Source: Gammaproteobacteria bacterium (GTDB lineage Bacteria; Pseudomonadota; Gammaproteobacteria; Xanthomonadales; Marinicellaceae). From it: a DNA stretch of 64,000 nucleotides. The notes beneath the pieces were generated by a model, which was given only the letters and a program-made list of their open reading frames with translations, was not told where the DNA came from and ran no database searches. Below, in pieces: positions 18,022-27,733 of the stretch. The position numbers and the translations under genes are program-made. The stretch is taken from NCBI GenBank assembly GCA_030430025.1, contig JAUIGR010000006.1, positions 33,842 to 97,841 on the forward strand, written 5' to 3'. The stretch's first letter is position 1; the number at the start of each line of letters is the position of its first letter.

Positions 18022-18702
18022 TCATTTAGCCAATAATAGTTCTAAGCGACGCCCAATCCGCTCAGCCATATCAGCCACATCAGCCACCATATCAATGAGT
18101 TTATAAAGGAACATCACGTCAACAGGTTTGAGTTCATGTTCCATGGCATATAAACTTTTTTGCAGTTCCGCTTGCATGACATCCGTTTCCGTCTCTATCT
18201 TATCTAATTTAGCAATCAGTTTTTCAACCACCTTCACTTCGGCACCCCGAAATCCACTTTCATACAATTCATCCAGTTCATTGACAGTTTCTTTGGCTTT
18301 GAGTGCAGCATCAACACTGCGACCAACAAAATTCAAGAAAGCTTCAGAAATCGCTTCAGGCGTTTGCATCCTGCGTCGCACAACCAGACCAGAAATACTT
18401 TTACTTAAATTAGCCACTTTATCTTGCACCAATAACAGTTCTAAAAGATCTTGACGTGGCACTGGCATGAATAAGCTTTTAGGTAGATTGGAACGGATCT
18501 TGAGTTTTAACTCATCTGCATCATTTTCTAATTTCTTTATTTCTTCATGCAAACGCGTTACTTTATCCCAATCGTTCAGATTGGCAGCTTCAAACAAATG
18601 AGGAAGTAAAGCCACTGCTTCACAAGCCGTTTGAATATGATCTTGCAGCGGTTTTACAGGAGAACGAGACAACATATCAGAAATTAAATTACCCATTTTC
18701 AA
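18022..18702 (-). CDS. TIGR00153/DUF47 family PhoU-like phosphate transport regulator
   Basis: 226 residues, all-helical with PhoU-like E/D-rich helices: RLHEEIKKLENDADELKLKI and the metal-binding-type LYKLIDMVADVADMAERIGR. N-terminal MSRSPVKPLQDHIQTACEAV is typical of the group. Proteins of this family are encoded directly before PiT transporters and are thought to restrain or adjust their activity. It is first of a two-gene operon; start ATG at 18702, about 450 bp from the next gene upstream, which is divergent. Confidence 0.9.
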   Translation of the reverse strand: MKMGNLISDMLSRSPVKPLQDHIQTACEAVALLPHLFEAANLNDWDKVTRLHEEIKKLENDADELKLKIRSNLPKSLFMPVPRQDLLELLLVQDKVANLSKSISGLVVRRRMQTPEAISEAFLNFVGRSVDAALKAKETVNELDELYESGFRGAEVKVVEKLIAKLDKIETETDVMQAELQKSLYAMEHELKPVDVMFLYKLIDMVADVADMAERIGRRLELLLAK

Positions 18703-19158
18703 CCTACCATTATTTAAACGCTCGCAATTATATAAGAATCACGATAAAAGCTAGCCATTATTAATTAAGAATATGTCTGTTTGATGTCAGAATTGTGACT
18801 TTTAGACTTTATTGTTTTATTTGATCTTATAGAGACCATTGCATCATTCTGACTCATTGAGAAAAAGAGATAAAACCTTAAAGTTCAAAGAAGCAAATGC
18901 ATGTAATAAGCCAAGTTTGTTTCTTTGGCGGTTTGCTGCAGGCAACAAGCCAAAGAATAAAAACCGTATAGGCCGTGAGCTATTGCATAGTTTGCTGACG
19001 CAGAAATTTAATATTTTAGACTTTTTATCTTGAATCATTTTATGCAAAGGCCACTTATATATAACAAAGACTATGTTTTAACAAAACATTCACCTTTTCG
19101 TCATATTGGCTTAAATAACAAGAGCTAAACTGCAGTCAGTGTTTTAAATGGTATTCAT
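18703..19158. other. 456-bp divergent intergenic region with a hairpin
   Basis: Lies between the divergent PhoU-like and OlsF-like genes and should hold both promoters. Overlapping 64-67 residue frames occur on both strands at 18839-19047, but neither has a ribosome binding site or a recognisable motif. A stem CTTTGGC/GCCAAAG with an inner TTGC/GCAA is at 18923-18955. This could be a degenerate mobile-element remnant; I cannot name it. Confidence 0.45.
18923..18955. repeat. Inverted repeat CTTTGGC/GCCAAAG
   Basis: Perfect 7-bp arms with a 19-nt centre that can itself pair (TTGC TGCAG GCAA). No T-run follows, so a terminator is unlikely. It could be a REP-like or element-derived structure. 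Confidence 0.45.
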
Positions 19159-20898
19159 ATGTTTGATTTACAGCAAAGCATCAAGCAGCATTACCCTAAA
19201 GTTTCTCCAAAACTTGAAAAATTCCAGTTTGTATTCAAAGCACTGGAAAAGTTGTTACATCTTGAAGATATCAATACATTTATTGATGAAAACAAGCATT
19301 TAAAAAATTTTGCTTTTTTGGATGCCATTTTAAAACACTTCGATTTTCACTATAAAATCAGCAATAATGATCTTCAAAAAATACCTGCGGAAGGCAGGGT
19401 AATTATTGTCACCAATCACCCTGTAGGTTCACTCGATGGTTTAGCTCTTTTACGAATGATATATGACATTCGCCCTGATGTTAAAATTGTGGCTACACCC
19501 CTGCTAACAGCCATCAAACCACTACAAGATTTATTTTTACCTATTGATAACATCAGTAAGAAAGCCCATCATAAGCAAAATCTGAATAATATCTACCAAG
19601 CTTTAAATCAAGAACAAGCGATTATTATTTTTCCTGCAGGGGAGGTGTCAAGAATAACGCCCAAAGGAGTTAAAGATGGACATTGGAAAATTGGTTTCTT
19701 ACGTATGGCAGAAACCACCCAATCGCCTATCTTACCTGTCCACGTGGATTGCAGAAACTCGATCGGTTTCTATACAGCCTCAACGCTTTATAAGCCACTA
19801 GGTACAATGATGCTGATCCATGAAATGTTCAAACAAAAAAGCAACACAATAGAATTTAAAACAGGATACCCTGTTGACATGAAAGCGTGGCAAATGACCG
19901 GTCTAAAAAAGAAAGACTTGGCCGCTAGATTTCGTAAACACCTCTTTGGATTACGTAAAAACAAAAGTCAGTTCAACACCACTGCAACCATCGCACATCC
20001 AATACAAGCCAGACGTCTACACAGTGAAATAAAACAATTGGATAAGATTGGCTCTACTCATGATGGGATGAATATTTATCTGATGCCTTACAAACCTGAT
20101 TCATTGCTGATGCAAGAAATTGGCCGTTTACGAGAGCTGGCATTTAGGATGGTCAACGAAGGAACTGGTAAGCAAGTGGATCTGGATGAGTTTGATACCC
20201 GATATCAACACCTAATCCTTTGGAATGAAAAAGAGCTGGAAATTGTTGGGTCATACCGTATCGGTTTGTGTGGTCAAATCATTCGCGAGCATGGGCTTAA
20301 TGGGCTATATACATCGACCCTTTACCAAATAAACCCTGAGTTTATTGAGGTCGCTGAACAAACACTGGAACTGGGTCGAAGCTTTGTACAGCCAAAATAT
20401 TGGGGGTTACGGGGACTCGAATACTTATGGTATGGCATCGGTGCTGTCATCAGACAACACCCTCAAATCAAATATCTGTTTGGCGCTGTATCTATTCCTG
20501 GAGATTATCCTCAAGACCTGCTGCATGACATAGTAAGCCATTATGCAAGTCACTACCAAAAACCGCTATCAGCACCTAATATGATCCCATATCACCCATT
20601 TCAATATCAGATTAAACCATCAGCAGCTGAACGCAAAACAGCTTTCAATATATTATTAAGACGCATCAAAAATGCAGGGGTCAAACTTCCTGTTTTGTAT
20701 AAACAATATACAGATTTATGCGAGAATGGAGGTGTAGGTTTTATTAATTTTGCTACGGACCCTCACTTTAATGGTTGCGTAGATGGACTGATCTGGCTAG
20801 AACTTGAAAAAATGAAAACAAACAAAAAAGCGAAATACATACAAAAACAAAACTTCAATGTAGAAAAAGACACCCCCACCATCAATCCAGCCATTTGA
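19159..20898 (+). CDS. OlsF-like bifunctional acyltransferase (PlsC-like + GNAT/OlsB-like)
   Basis: 579 residues in two parts. Residues 1 to about 260 are a lysophospholipid-acyltransferase domain: VIIVTNHPVGSLDGLALL is the His...Asp active-site block and IIIFPAGEVSRITPKGVKDG the acyl-acceptor/FPxG block. Residues about 285-520 are an OlsB/hemolysin-type acyl-ACP N-acyltransferase, with IGRLRELAFRMVNEGTGKQ, LDEFDTRYQHLILWN and ELGRSFVQPKYWGLRGLEYL. This fusion is that of OlsF, which makes ornithine lipid (N-acylation then O-acylation) in some bacteria. The reaction here is inferred from architecture; lysine or glutamine lipids are alternatives. Monocistronic, with an inverted-repeat element as likely terminator. 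Confidence 0.85.
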   Translation: MFDLQQSIKQHYPKVSPKLEKFQFVFKALEKLLHLEDINTFIDENKHLKNFAFLDAILKHFDFHYKISNNDLQKIPAEGRVIIVTNHPVGSLDGLALLRMIYDIRPDVKIVATPLLTAIKPLQDLFLPIDNISKKAHHKQNLNNIYQALNQEQAIIIFPAGEVSRITPKGVKDGHWKIGFLRMAETTQSPILPVHVDCRNSIGFYTASTLYKPLGTMMLIHEMFKQKSNTIEFKTGYPVDMKAWQMTGLKKKDLAARFRKHLFGLRKNKSQFNTTATIAHPIQARRLHSEIKQLDKIGSTHDGMNIYLMPYKPDSLLMQEIGRLRELAFRMVNEGTGKQVDLDEFDTRYQHLILWNEKELEIVGSYRIGLCGQIIREHGLNGLYTSTLYQINPEFIEVAEQTLELGRSFVQPKYWGLRGLEYLWYGIGAVIRQHPQIKYLFGAVSIPGDYPQDLLHDIVSHYASHYQKPLSAPNMIPYHPFQYQIKPSAAERKTAFNILLRRIKNAGVKLPVLYKQYTDLCENGGVGFINFATDPHFNGCVDGLIWLELEKMKTNKKAKYIQKQNFNVEKDTPTINPAI

Positions 20899-20930
20899 TA
20901 CCCTATCTAAAGTTATTTAGACCCTTACTT

Positions 20931-20976
20931 AGTCGAATCTGAAAAGGGACAGGATAGACTTTTTCAGGGTTGACTA
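20931..20976 (-). repeat. Short copy of the dispersed inverted-repeat element between convergent genes
   Basis: AGTCGAATCTGAAAAG at the left and CTTTTTCAGGGTTGACTA at the right are near-complementary ends. The whole is the reverse complement of the copy at 13618-13657 with a few changes. It sits between the convergent stops at 20898 and 20984 and forms a hairpin with A/T runs on both sides. Confidence 0.75.
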
Positions 20977-20983
20977 TTTATTA

Positions 20984-21241
20984 TTATTGAACTGAATGAG
21001 GATGTAAAACCTGCTTGGTCTGATTTTTGTGATGCTCATAAGCATACACCGCACCACTGATCAATATCAGATTCAACAACCCAAAAAGTATCAATGAAAA
21101 TTGTTGGACTCTTGCCTGAGGCTTAATGGGATAGGGGAGATAATCAATTTGTAAATGATACGGCATCACATCCTCAAGACTTTCTATCCTGTTTATCAAG
21201 CTTTTTTGGCTTTCGGTACTTGAATCTTTCAAACCGTCCAT
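20984..21241 (-). CDS. Small single-pass membrane protein, unknown
   Basis: 85 residues. A soluble N-terminus of about 45 residues is followed by one membrane helix (FSLILFGLLNLILISGAVYA) and a short His-rich tail (YEHHKNQTKQVLHPHSVQ). Its ATG follows directly on the TAG of the upstream 35-residue frame (TAGATG), so it is probably translated by reinitiation. Family not recognised. The layout of a small cytosolic protein plus a one-helix partner recalls small regulator/anchor pairs, but that is only analogy. Confidence 0.55.
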   Translation of the reverse strand: MDGLKDSSTESQKSLINRIESLEDVMPYHLQIDYLPYPIKPQARVQQFSLILFGLLNLILISGAVYAYEHHKNQTKQVLHPHSVQ

Positions 21242-21349
21242 CTAAAGCGCCCTATAGTTTTCATCTGATAACAAACGTTGAAAACTAACTGATGAAGGTA
21301 ATTGTTGTCTTAAATCTTTAATCAGATTAACCCACTGTATCTCACACAT
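21242..21349 (-). CDS. Very small protein (35 residues) coupled to the downstream membrane protein
   Basis: The frame reads MCEIQWVNLIKDLRQQLPSS... and ends in RALx at TAG, with the next ATG adjacent. GAGAGA lies just upstream of the ATG, a plausible ribosome binding site. Amphipathic helix content is likely. It may be a real micro-gene or the surviving part of a longer gene; no homologue comes to mind. Confidence 0.4.
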   Translation of the reverse strand: MCEIQWVNLIKDLRQQLPSSVSFQRLLSDENYRAL

Positions 21350-21490
21350 GATCTCTCATAAAACTGTTATGACGTAGCACATATTTTAAATATCGATGTG
21401 GCAACACCATTTCAAAAACATGAACTTTATTTGACAACATTTTATGTTCAGGTGCGATAAAATGGATGCTTTCACGCCAAATATAAAAGA

Positions 21491-22264
21491 ATGGATTGGG
21501 GAGACCGCTCAGATATTCAAAACTTTGATATCAATGTCAGTTTTCTAAAAAAACATGTGGTTCCATTTGATCAAGTCAAATCAACCTACCCCGTCATATT
21601 TTCTCATGTGCCAAAAACAGCTGGTACTTCTGTCGAAAGTTACCTCGCTCGGCAATATAAAATGTCTGAATCATTGCACATTAATGCTCCGGATTTAAAT
21701 CAACTACCGGCAGTTTTGAAAATGAAAAAAAATACACCCAGATTGATATGCGGCCACCATCCGATGCATGGCTTACTATACCAATTGCTGCCAACTAAAC
21801 CGTTGATTCACATGACTGTATTGCGAGAACCGATCAATCGTGTGGTTTCTTATTACAATTACGTGAAAGGAAAAAAAGACCACCCGATGTATACCAAGGT
21901 CTCAGATTTAACATTTGAACAATTCATGGAAGATATGCCAAGCCCCGAGTTAAACAATGGACAAGCACGTCGCTTTGCCGGTCAATTGCACCACCTTTCA
22001 ATGAATAACTCAACTTTGCTTCAGACCTCCATATCAGTGCTTAATGAATGCTTCACACAAGTCCTAACAACAGAATCGCTCCATACTCAACTGATTCCTA
22101 TGGCAAATATGATGGACTGGGAAGTTCCCAACATGCCTAGACACAACATCTCTCCAAAACAACTCAAAGTTAAAGATCTATCAAAAAAACAAAAAGATCT
22201 GATTACCGAATACAATCAAGTCGATATCGCCTTGTACGAATGGCTGACACGAAGTAAAAACTAA
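21491..22264 (+). CDS. Sulfotransferase family protein
   Basis: 257 residues. VIFSHVPKTAGTSVESYL is the 5'-phosphosulfate-binding loop of the sulfotransferase-2/heparan-type family, and LREPINRVVSYYNYVKG is the 3'-phosphate-binding block. A late NMPRHNIS segment matches the usual substrate-side region. The enzyme would move sulfate from PAPS to a hydroxyl of a glycan or lipid; the acceptor is unknown. No signal peptide is seen, so it is cytoplasmic or peripheral. It stands alone, divergent from the small-protein pair and convergent with purA. Confidence 0.85.
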   Translation: MDWGDRSDIQNFDINVSFLKKHVVPFDQVKSTYPVIFSHVPKTAGTSVESYLARQYKMSESLHINAPDLNQLPAVLKMKKNTPRLICGHHPMHGLLYQLLPTKPLIHMTVLREPINRVVSYYNYVKGKKDHPMYTKVSDLTFEQFMEDMPSPELNNGQARRFAGQLHHLSMNNSTLLQTSISVLNECFTQVLTTESLHTQLIPMANMMDWEVPNMPRHNISPKQLKVKDLSKKQKDLITEYNQVDIALYEWLTRSKN

Positions 22265-22302
22265 GCCCACGACGGTTTATTTTATAAAATAACAAACAAC
22301 AA

Positions 22303-23764
<1,462 letters not shown>

Positions 23765-23768
<4 letters not shown>

Positions 23769-24628
23769 TGTTTATTCTTAAAATATCGGAAAAATTCAGA
23801 ATCAGGATCCAAAACCATCATGCTGTCATTATCTGGCTGAAAACTGTTCTTGTAAGCTTCCAAACTTCGGAAAAAAGCAAAAAACTCGGGGTTTTTGCTA
23901 TGGCTTTGAGCAAATAGTCGAGTGGCTTCAGCATCACCCTCACCACGAATAATCGCAGCTCGTTGATCGGCTTCTGCCAACATGATCTGAACTTGTTTGT
24001 CAGTACTTGCTCGAATGTTTATAGCTTCTTTACGACCATTGGATCGATGCTCAGCAGCCTCTGCCAAACGTTCTGAACGCATTCGATCATAAACAGACTC
24101 ATTCACCGACTGATCCAAATTGATTTGCTTAATGCGCACATCAACAATTTCCATGCCAAAATCATCCGCTTTGGCACTGGTCAGGCTCTTTAAATTTTGC
24201 ATTAACTCAAGTCTTTGGGTCGAAATAACCTGGTCCAAGGTGCGAACTGAAAATTCTTCAAGTAATGCGTTTTTAATAACCCCTGACAAGTTGGCATTAG
24301 CCCTTGCGATCATGCCTTCATTAGAAGTATAAAACAATCGCACATCTTTAATACGCCATTTGACAAAATAATCAACCATCAAATATTCGTTATCTGTATT
24401 AAATACCCGCTCTGGTTTGTTATCAAGTGTTTGAATACGGCTATCGAACTTTCTGATGTTATTAACAACGGGTAGTTTAAAGTGAATTCCCGGTTCATAT
24501 CCAGCCTGAATGATTTCACCAAATTTGAATTTAATGGCTGTTTCTTTTTCATTAACTGTAAAAATGAAAAAACTACCTAAAACCATCAGCACAATCAATA
24601 CAACAAAAAATGTAATCAACTTGTTCAC
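23765..24628 (-). CDS. hflC: HflC, SPFH-domain modulator of FtsH
   Basis: 287 residues. One N-terminal membrane helix (LITFFVVLIVLMVLGSFFIF) is followed by the SPFH/prohibitin domain (EKETAIKFKFGEIIQAGYEP, IQTLDNKPERVFNTDN) and a coiled helix with MRSERLAEAAEHRSNGRKEA, a hallmark of HflC. HflC and HflK build a large membrane cage around the FtsH protease and limit its access to membrane substrates. Two bases separate it from hflK upstream; it overlaps the DUF2065 gene by 4 bp. Confidence 0.95.
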
Positions 24629-24630
24629 GT

Positions 24631-25770
24631 TTACCTCCCTCGACCTTGGCGACTGGTTCTATTGTTTCCTTGACTGGTATTAGTATTTGTTGAGCCATTG
24701 ACTACCGTCGAACCCAGATCAATGGGTAAAGTGCGCTGTTGTTTACTGTTTTTCAATAACTGATCAATGGGCAAATACATCAAACTATTACCTTGTTCTG
24801 AATCAACCAAAACCTTAGCTGTATCTCCTAAAACCGACTCCATGGTTTCCAGATACATCCTTTGACGAGTCACTTCGGGAGCCAACTCAAATTGCGTTCT
24901 GAGCAAGTCAAATCTTTCCGCCTGACCTTTGGCATCAGCGATGATCGACTCTTTATAACCTTCGGCCTCTTGGATGATTTTCAAAACCTTACCTTCTGCT
25001 TCTGGTACTACACTTTTAGCATACTGATTGGCCTCATTAATATAAGTTTTTTGATCTTCTCTCGCCTTGACCACATCATCAAATGCCTCTTTTACAGCAC
25101 GTGGTGGGTGCACCTCAGTGATATTGACCTGACGCACCTCTATACCAGCACCATAATCATTCAACATGGACTGAAGTTCAGATTGAACCTTAAAATTCAC
25201 ATCAGTTCTGTTTTCATTAACGATGTGGTCTAAAGTACTCGTCCCCGCGACTTGGCGCATGGCACTTTCTGCTGTTTGAGAAATGGTGTTTTCAGGGCTA
25301 CTGATGTTAAACAAATACTGATTGACCAGTGCTTCATCAATTCGATACTGAATGGAATAATCAATCTCAATCAGATTCTTATCTTCTGTAAGCATTTGAC
25401 CAGAGTTATTCACCTGACGCACTTTACTGACATTAACTTTATAAACCTCTGCAAATGGCTTAGGTAGTGTAAACCTTAAACCAGGCTGCATGGTGTGCGA
25501 ATATTTACCAAAAATAAGCACCACACCTCGCTCAGACTCATCAATACGATTAGCTGAACTCCAAACTGCCATGACCACAATAGCCAAAACAAAAAATAAA
25601 ATAGGGCCTTGTGCATTGTTAGTAGGGCCTCTTCCTCCCCCAAAAAGATTTTTTACACTTTTAAAAAAGTCACTTAAAATCTTGTCAAACTCAGGTGGTT
25701 TTCCCCCACTTGGCTGTTTATTGGGTCGGTTTCCACCCGATGGTTTGTTGCCAGGTTCATTCCACGGCAT
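24631..25770 (-). CDS. hflK: HflK, SPFH-domain partner of HflC
   Basis: 379 residues from the ATG at 25770. The N-terminus MPWNEPGNKPSGGNRPNKQP is the HflK Gly/Pro-rich cytoplasmic stretch, then one helix (GPILFFVLAIVVMAVWSSA) and the SPFH domain (DESERGVVLIFGKY, IEIDYSIQYRID). GGAGA lies 7 nt before this ATG, and the longer upstream frame overlaps hflX and is rejected. The C-terminus is Ser/Thr/Asn/Arg-rich, as expected. Partner of HflC around FtsH. It begins 2 bp after the hflX stop. Confidence 0.94.
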   Translation of the reverse strand: MPWNEPGNKPSGGNRPNKQPSGGKPPEFDKILSDFFKSVKNLFGGGRGPTNNAQGPILFFVLAIVVMAVWSSANRIDESERGVVLIFGKYSHTMQPGLRFTLPKPFAEVYKVNVSKVRQVNNSGQMLTEDKNLIEIDYSIQYRIDEALVNQYLFNISSPENTISQTAESAMRQVAGTSTLDHIVNENRTDVNFKVQSELQSMLNDYGAGIEVRQVNITEVHPPRAVKEAFDDVVKAREDQKTYINEANQYAKSVVPEAEGKVLKIIQEAEGYKESIIADAKGQAERFDLLRTQFELAPEVTRQRMYLETMESVLGDTAKVLVDSEQGNSLMYLPIDQLLKNSKQQRTLPIDLGSTVVNGSTNTNTSQGNNRTSRQGRGR

Positions 25771-25771
25771 A

Positions 25772-27115
25772 TTATTCTCCAAAAAATTGATCGTTTGTTT
25801 GTTCGTGACCCTGCTGTTCGAGCAATGATGCCACAAAGCGACCATCAGTGCCATCAGATTTGGCCAGTTTGTGCCATTTTGACAAAGCCATATCAACAGT
25901 CAACAACCAGTTTCCGTTTTCATCAATCGATTCAGTTCTAACAGCATCGGCCTGATAAAAATGAGCCCGCAACCGAGCCTCCGATAATGGCAGCACAAAT
26001 TTTAGCTTTAAATGGGTACGGTTCAATCGTTCTTCAATGGCTTTTAACAATGAATCGATCCCTTTTTCTTGATGTACTGAAATCCAAACCTTGTCTGCTA
26101 CCGCATCGTGACCTTTAACCCAGTGCACTTTTGAACCAGAAACATCAATTTTATTAAAAACCTCTATCATTGGAACATCAGTAAGACCTAAATCATTAAG
26201 CACCTTATTAACCTCTCTGATGTGTTCACGATGTTCTGGATTAGCATCATCAATAACATGTAAAAGCAAATCAGCATCAACAGCTTCCTGCAAAGTGGCT
26301 CTAAAAGCTGCGACCAATTCATGTGGCAAATCTCTGACAAATCCAACCGTATCGGAGATCACTGCCTCACAACCTACTACACGTGTAAACTGCCTAACAG
26401 TTGGATCTAATGTCGCAAAAAGCTGATCCTGAGCATATACTGAAGAATCGGTCAGATAATTAAACAATGTCGATTTGCCTGCATTGGTATAACCTACCAA
26501 TGCAATCATTTTAACTCCTGACTTTTTGCGCTGTCTTCTGCCTTGTTCACGTTGGCGCAGCACTTTTTCCAATTTGGCGCTCAGACTCTTCACACGTACC
26601 GCTAACAGCCTGCGATCAGTCTCAAGCTGCGTTTCTCCTGGGCCACGCATACCAATACCGCCCTTTTGACGTTCTAAGTGAGTCCATCCTCTTACCAACC
26701 GTGTAGACATGTGTTTGAGTTGAGCTAACTCAACCTGCAATTGACCCTCATAAGATCGTGCCCTTTGAGAAAAAATATCCAAAATCAAAGTTCGCCTATC
26801 CAGCACTCGAGCCTGAATGAGTTTTTCCAGATTTCTTTCCTGGACAGGACTCAAAGAAGCATCAACCAATACCAAATCCGCTTCATTCGATTTAACCAGT
26901 GATGCTAATGTCTCAGCTTTCCCTGAACCGATGTAATATTTAGGTTCAATATCCTGTCTACTGCTGGTTAGTGTATCCAGAACTTCAGCACCTGCGGTAA
27001 TTGCCAGCTCTCTGAATTCACTGACACGATCCGAGGCCTCCCCCTCCAAATCACCATCAGGGACATGGGGATATAATAAAATGGCACGATCACCTTTTTT
27101 GGATCTCTCAAAAAT
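25772..27115 (-). CDS. hflX: HflX ribosome-splitting GTPase, probable ATT start
   Basis: 447 residues if read from ATT at 27115. GYTNAGKSTLFN (G1), DPTVRQ (switch I), DTVGFVRDLP (G3), NKID (G4) and an upstream RGPGETQLETDRR region identify HflX, a GTPase that splits stalled 70S ribosomes. The first usual start codon in this frame is TTG at 27049, which would drop 22 residues with clear family similarity (FERSKKGDRAILL, compare MFDRYDAGEQAVLV in E. coli). No ATG, GTG, TTG or CTG exists between the upstream in-frame TGA and that block. ATT stands exactly where Met is expected, with GGGAG 7 nt before it. hfq lies 257 bp upstream. Confidence 0.9.
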   Translation of the reverse strand: MFERSKKGDRAILLYPHVPDGDLEGEASDRVSEFRELAITAGAEVLDTLTSSRQDIEPKYYIGSGKAETLASLVKSNEADLVLVDASLSPVQERNLEKLIQARVLDRRTLILDIFSQRARSYEGQLQVELAQLKHMSTRLVRGWTHLERQKGGIGMRGPGETQLETDRRLLAVRVKSLSAKLEKVLRQREQGRRQRKKSGVKMIALVGYTNAGKSTLFNYLTDSSVYAQDQLFATLDPTVRQFTRVVGCEAVISDTVGFVRDLPHELVAAFRATLQEAVDADLLLHVIDDANPEHREHIREVNKVLNDLGLTDVPMIEVFNKIDVSGSKVHWVKGHDAVADKVWISVHQEKGIDSLLKAIEERLNRTHLKLKFVLPLSEARLRAHFYQADAVRTESIDENGNWLLTVDMALSKWHKLAKSDGTDGRFVASLLEQQGHEQTNDQFFGE

Positions 27116-27372
27116 AACGTCTCTCCCTTGCCTTCTTTTTGCTTCTCATAAAAGCCAGCTACACTTGTTTTTTGTACAATGAGTTGACTCTGCTTCACTG
27201 AACTCATCAACCGTCAACATGACATACACTTCTTACTTCTCTTACTTACACTAACTAGTTTAATCAATGAATTCAGAAAATATCAGATCAAACCTTAACA
27301 ATAAAATGCTTCCCATAAAAAAAGCAAGCCATCGAAACAATGACTCACTTTTAATGGATAGTGAGATTCAGT

Positions 27373-27612
27373 TTATTCAGGAACTTCTTGTTGAACTTTA
27401 TATGTACTGACATTTTTGGCCGGTACAATGGTAGAAATTGCATGTTTATACACCAGCTGGTTAATGGTGTTATTCAAAACAATGACAAATTGATCAAATG
27501 ACTCAATGGTTCCTTGCAATTTAATTCCATTCATTAAAAAAACTGACACTGGAATACGCTCTTTACGTAACGCATTCAAAAAAGGATCTTGTAACGTTTG
27601 TGATTTAGACAT
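27373..27612 (-). CDS. hfq: RNA chaperone Hfq
   Basis: 79 residues, a short form lacking a long C-terminal tail. [20 protein letters not shown] (distal and proximal face residues) and [15 protein letters not shown] form Sm1; [14 protein letters not shown] is Sm2 with the conserved YKH. Hfq hexamers pair small RNAs with mRNAs. It heads the hflX-hflK-hflC-DUF2065-purA cluster. miaA, the usual upstream neighbour, is absent; a GMC-oxidoreductase operon precedes it instead. The 120-bp upstream gap should contain its promoter. Confidence 0.96.
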   Translation of the reverse strand: MSKSQTLQDPFLNALRKERIPVSVFLMNGIKLQGTIESFDQFVIVLNNTINQLVYKHAISTIVPAKNVSTYKVQQEVPE

Positions 27613-27698
27613 CTTTAGTTACCCTACTGATTATTATTTATTAAATCACCTTAATTTGATCAAAGACGCAGAAAACCAGAGAAGTTAATTGCTGAACC

Positions 27699-27715
27699 AA
27701 ACAAGGAGCTTGTTT
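27699..27715. repeat. Short perfect inverted repeat upstream of hfq
   Basis: AAACAAG GAG CTTGTTT, 7-bp arms with a 3-nt centre, followed by the palindrome GTTTAAAC. It lies between the end of the 27734-28780 gene and hfq. It may be a weak terminator for the former or an operator for hfq. Confidence 0.4.
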
Positions 27716-27733
27716 AAACGGAATTCTAACATA

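Noticed and set aside
26968..27210. 80-codon minus-strand frame overlapping the start of hflX
   Set aside because: Most of it is the hflX N-terminal coding sequence read in another frame. The upstream part has no recognisable motif.
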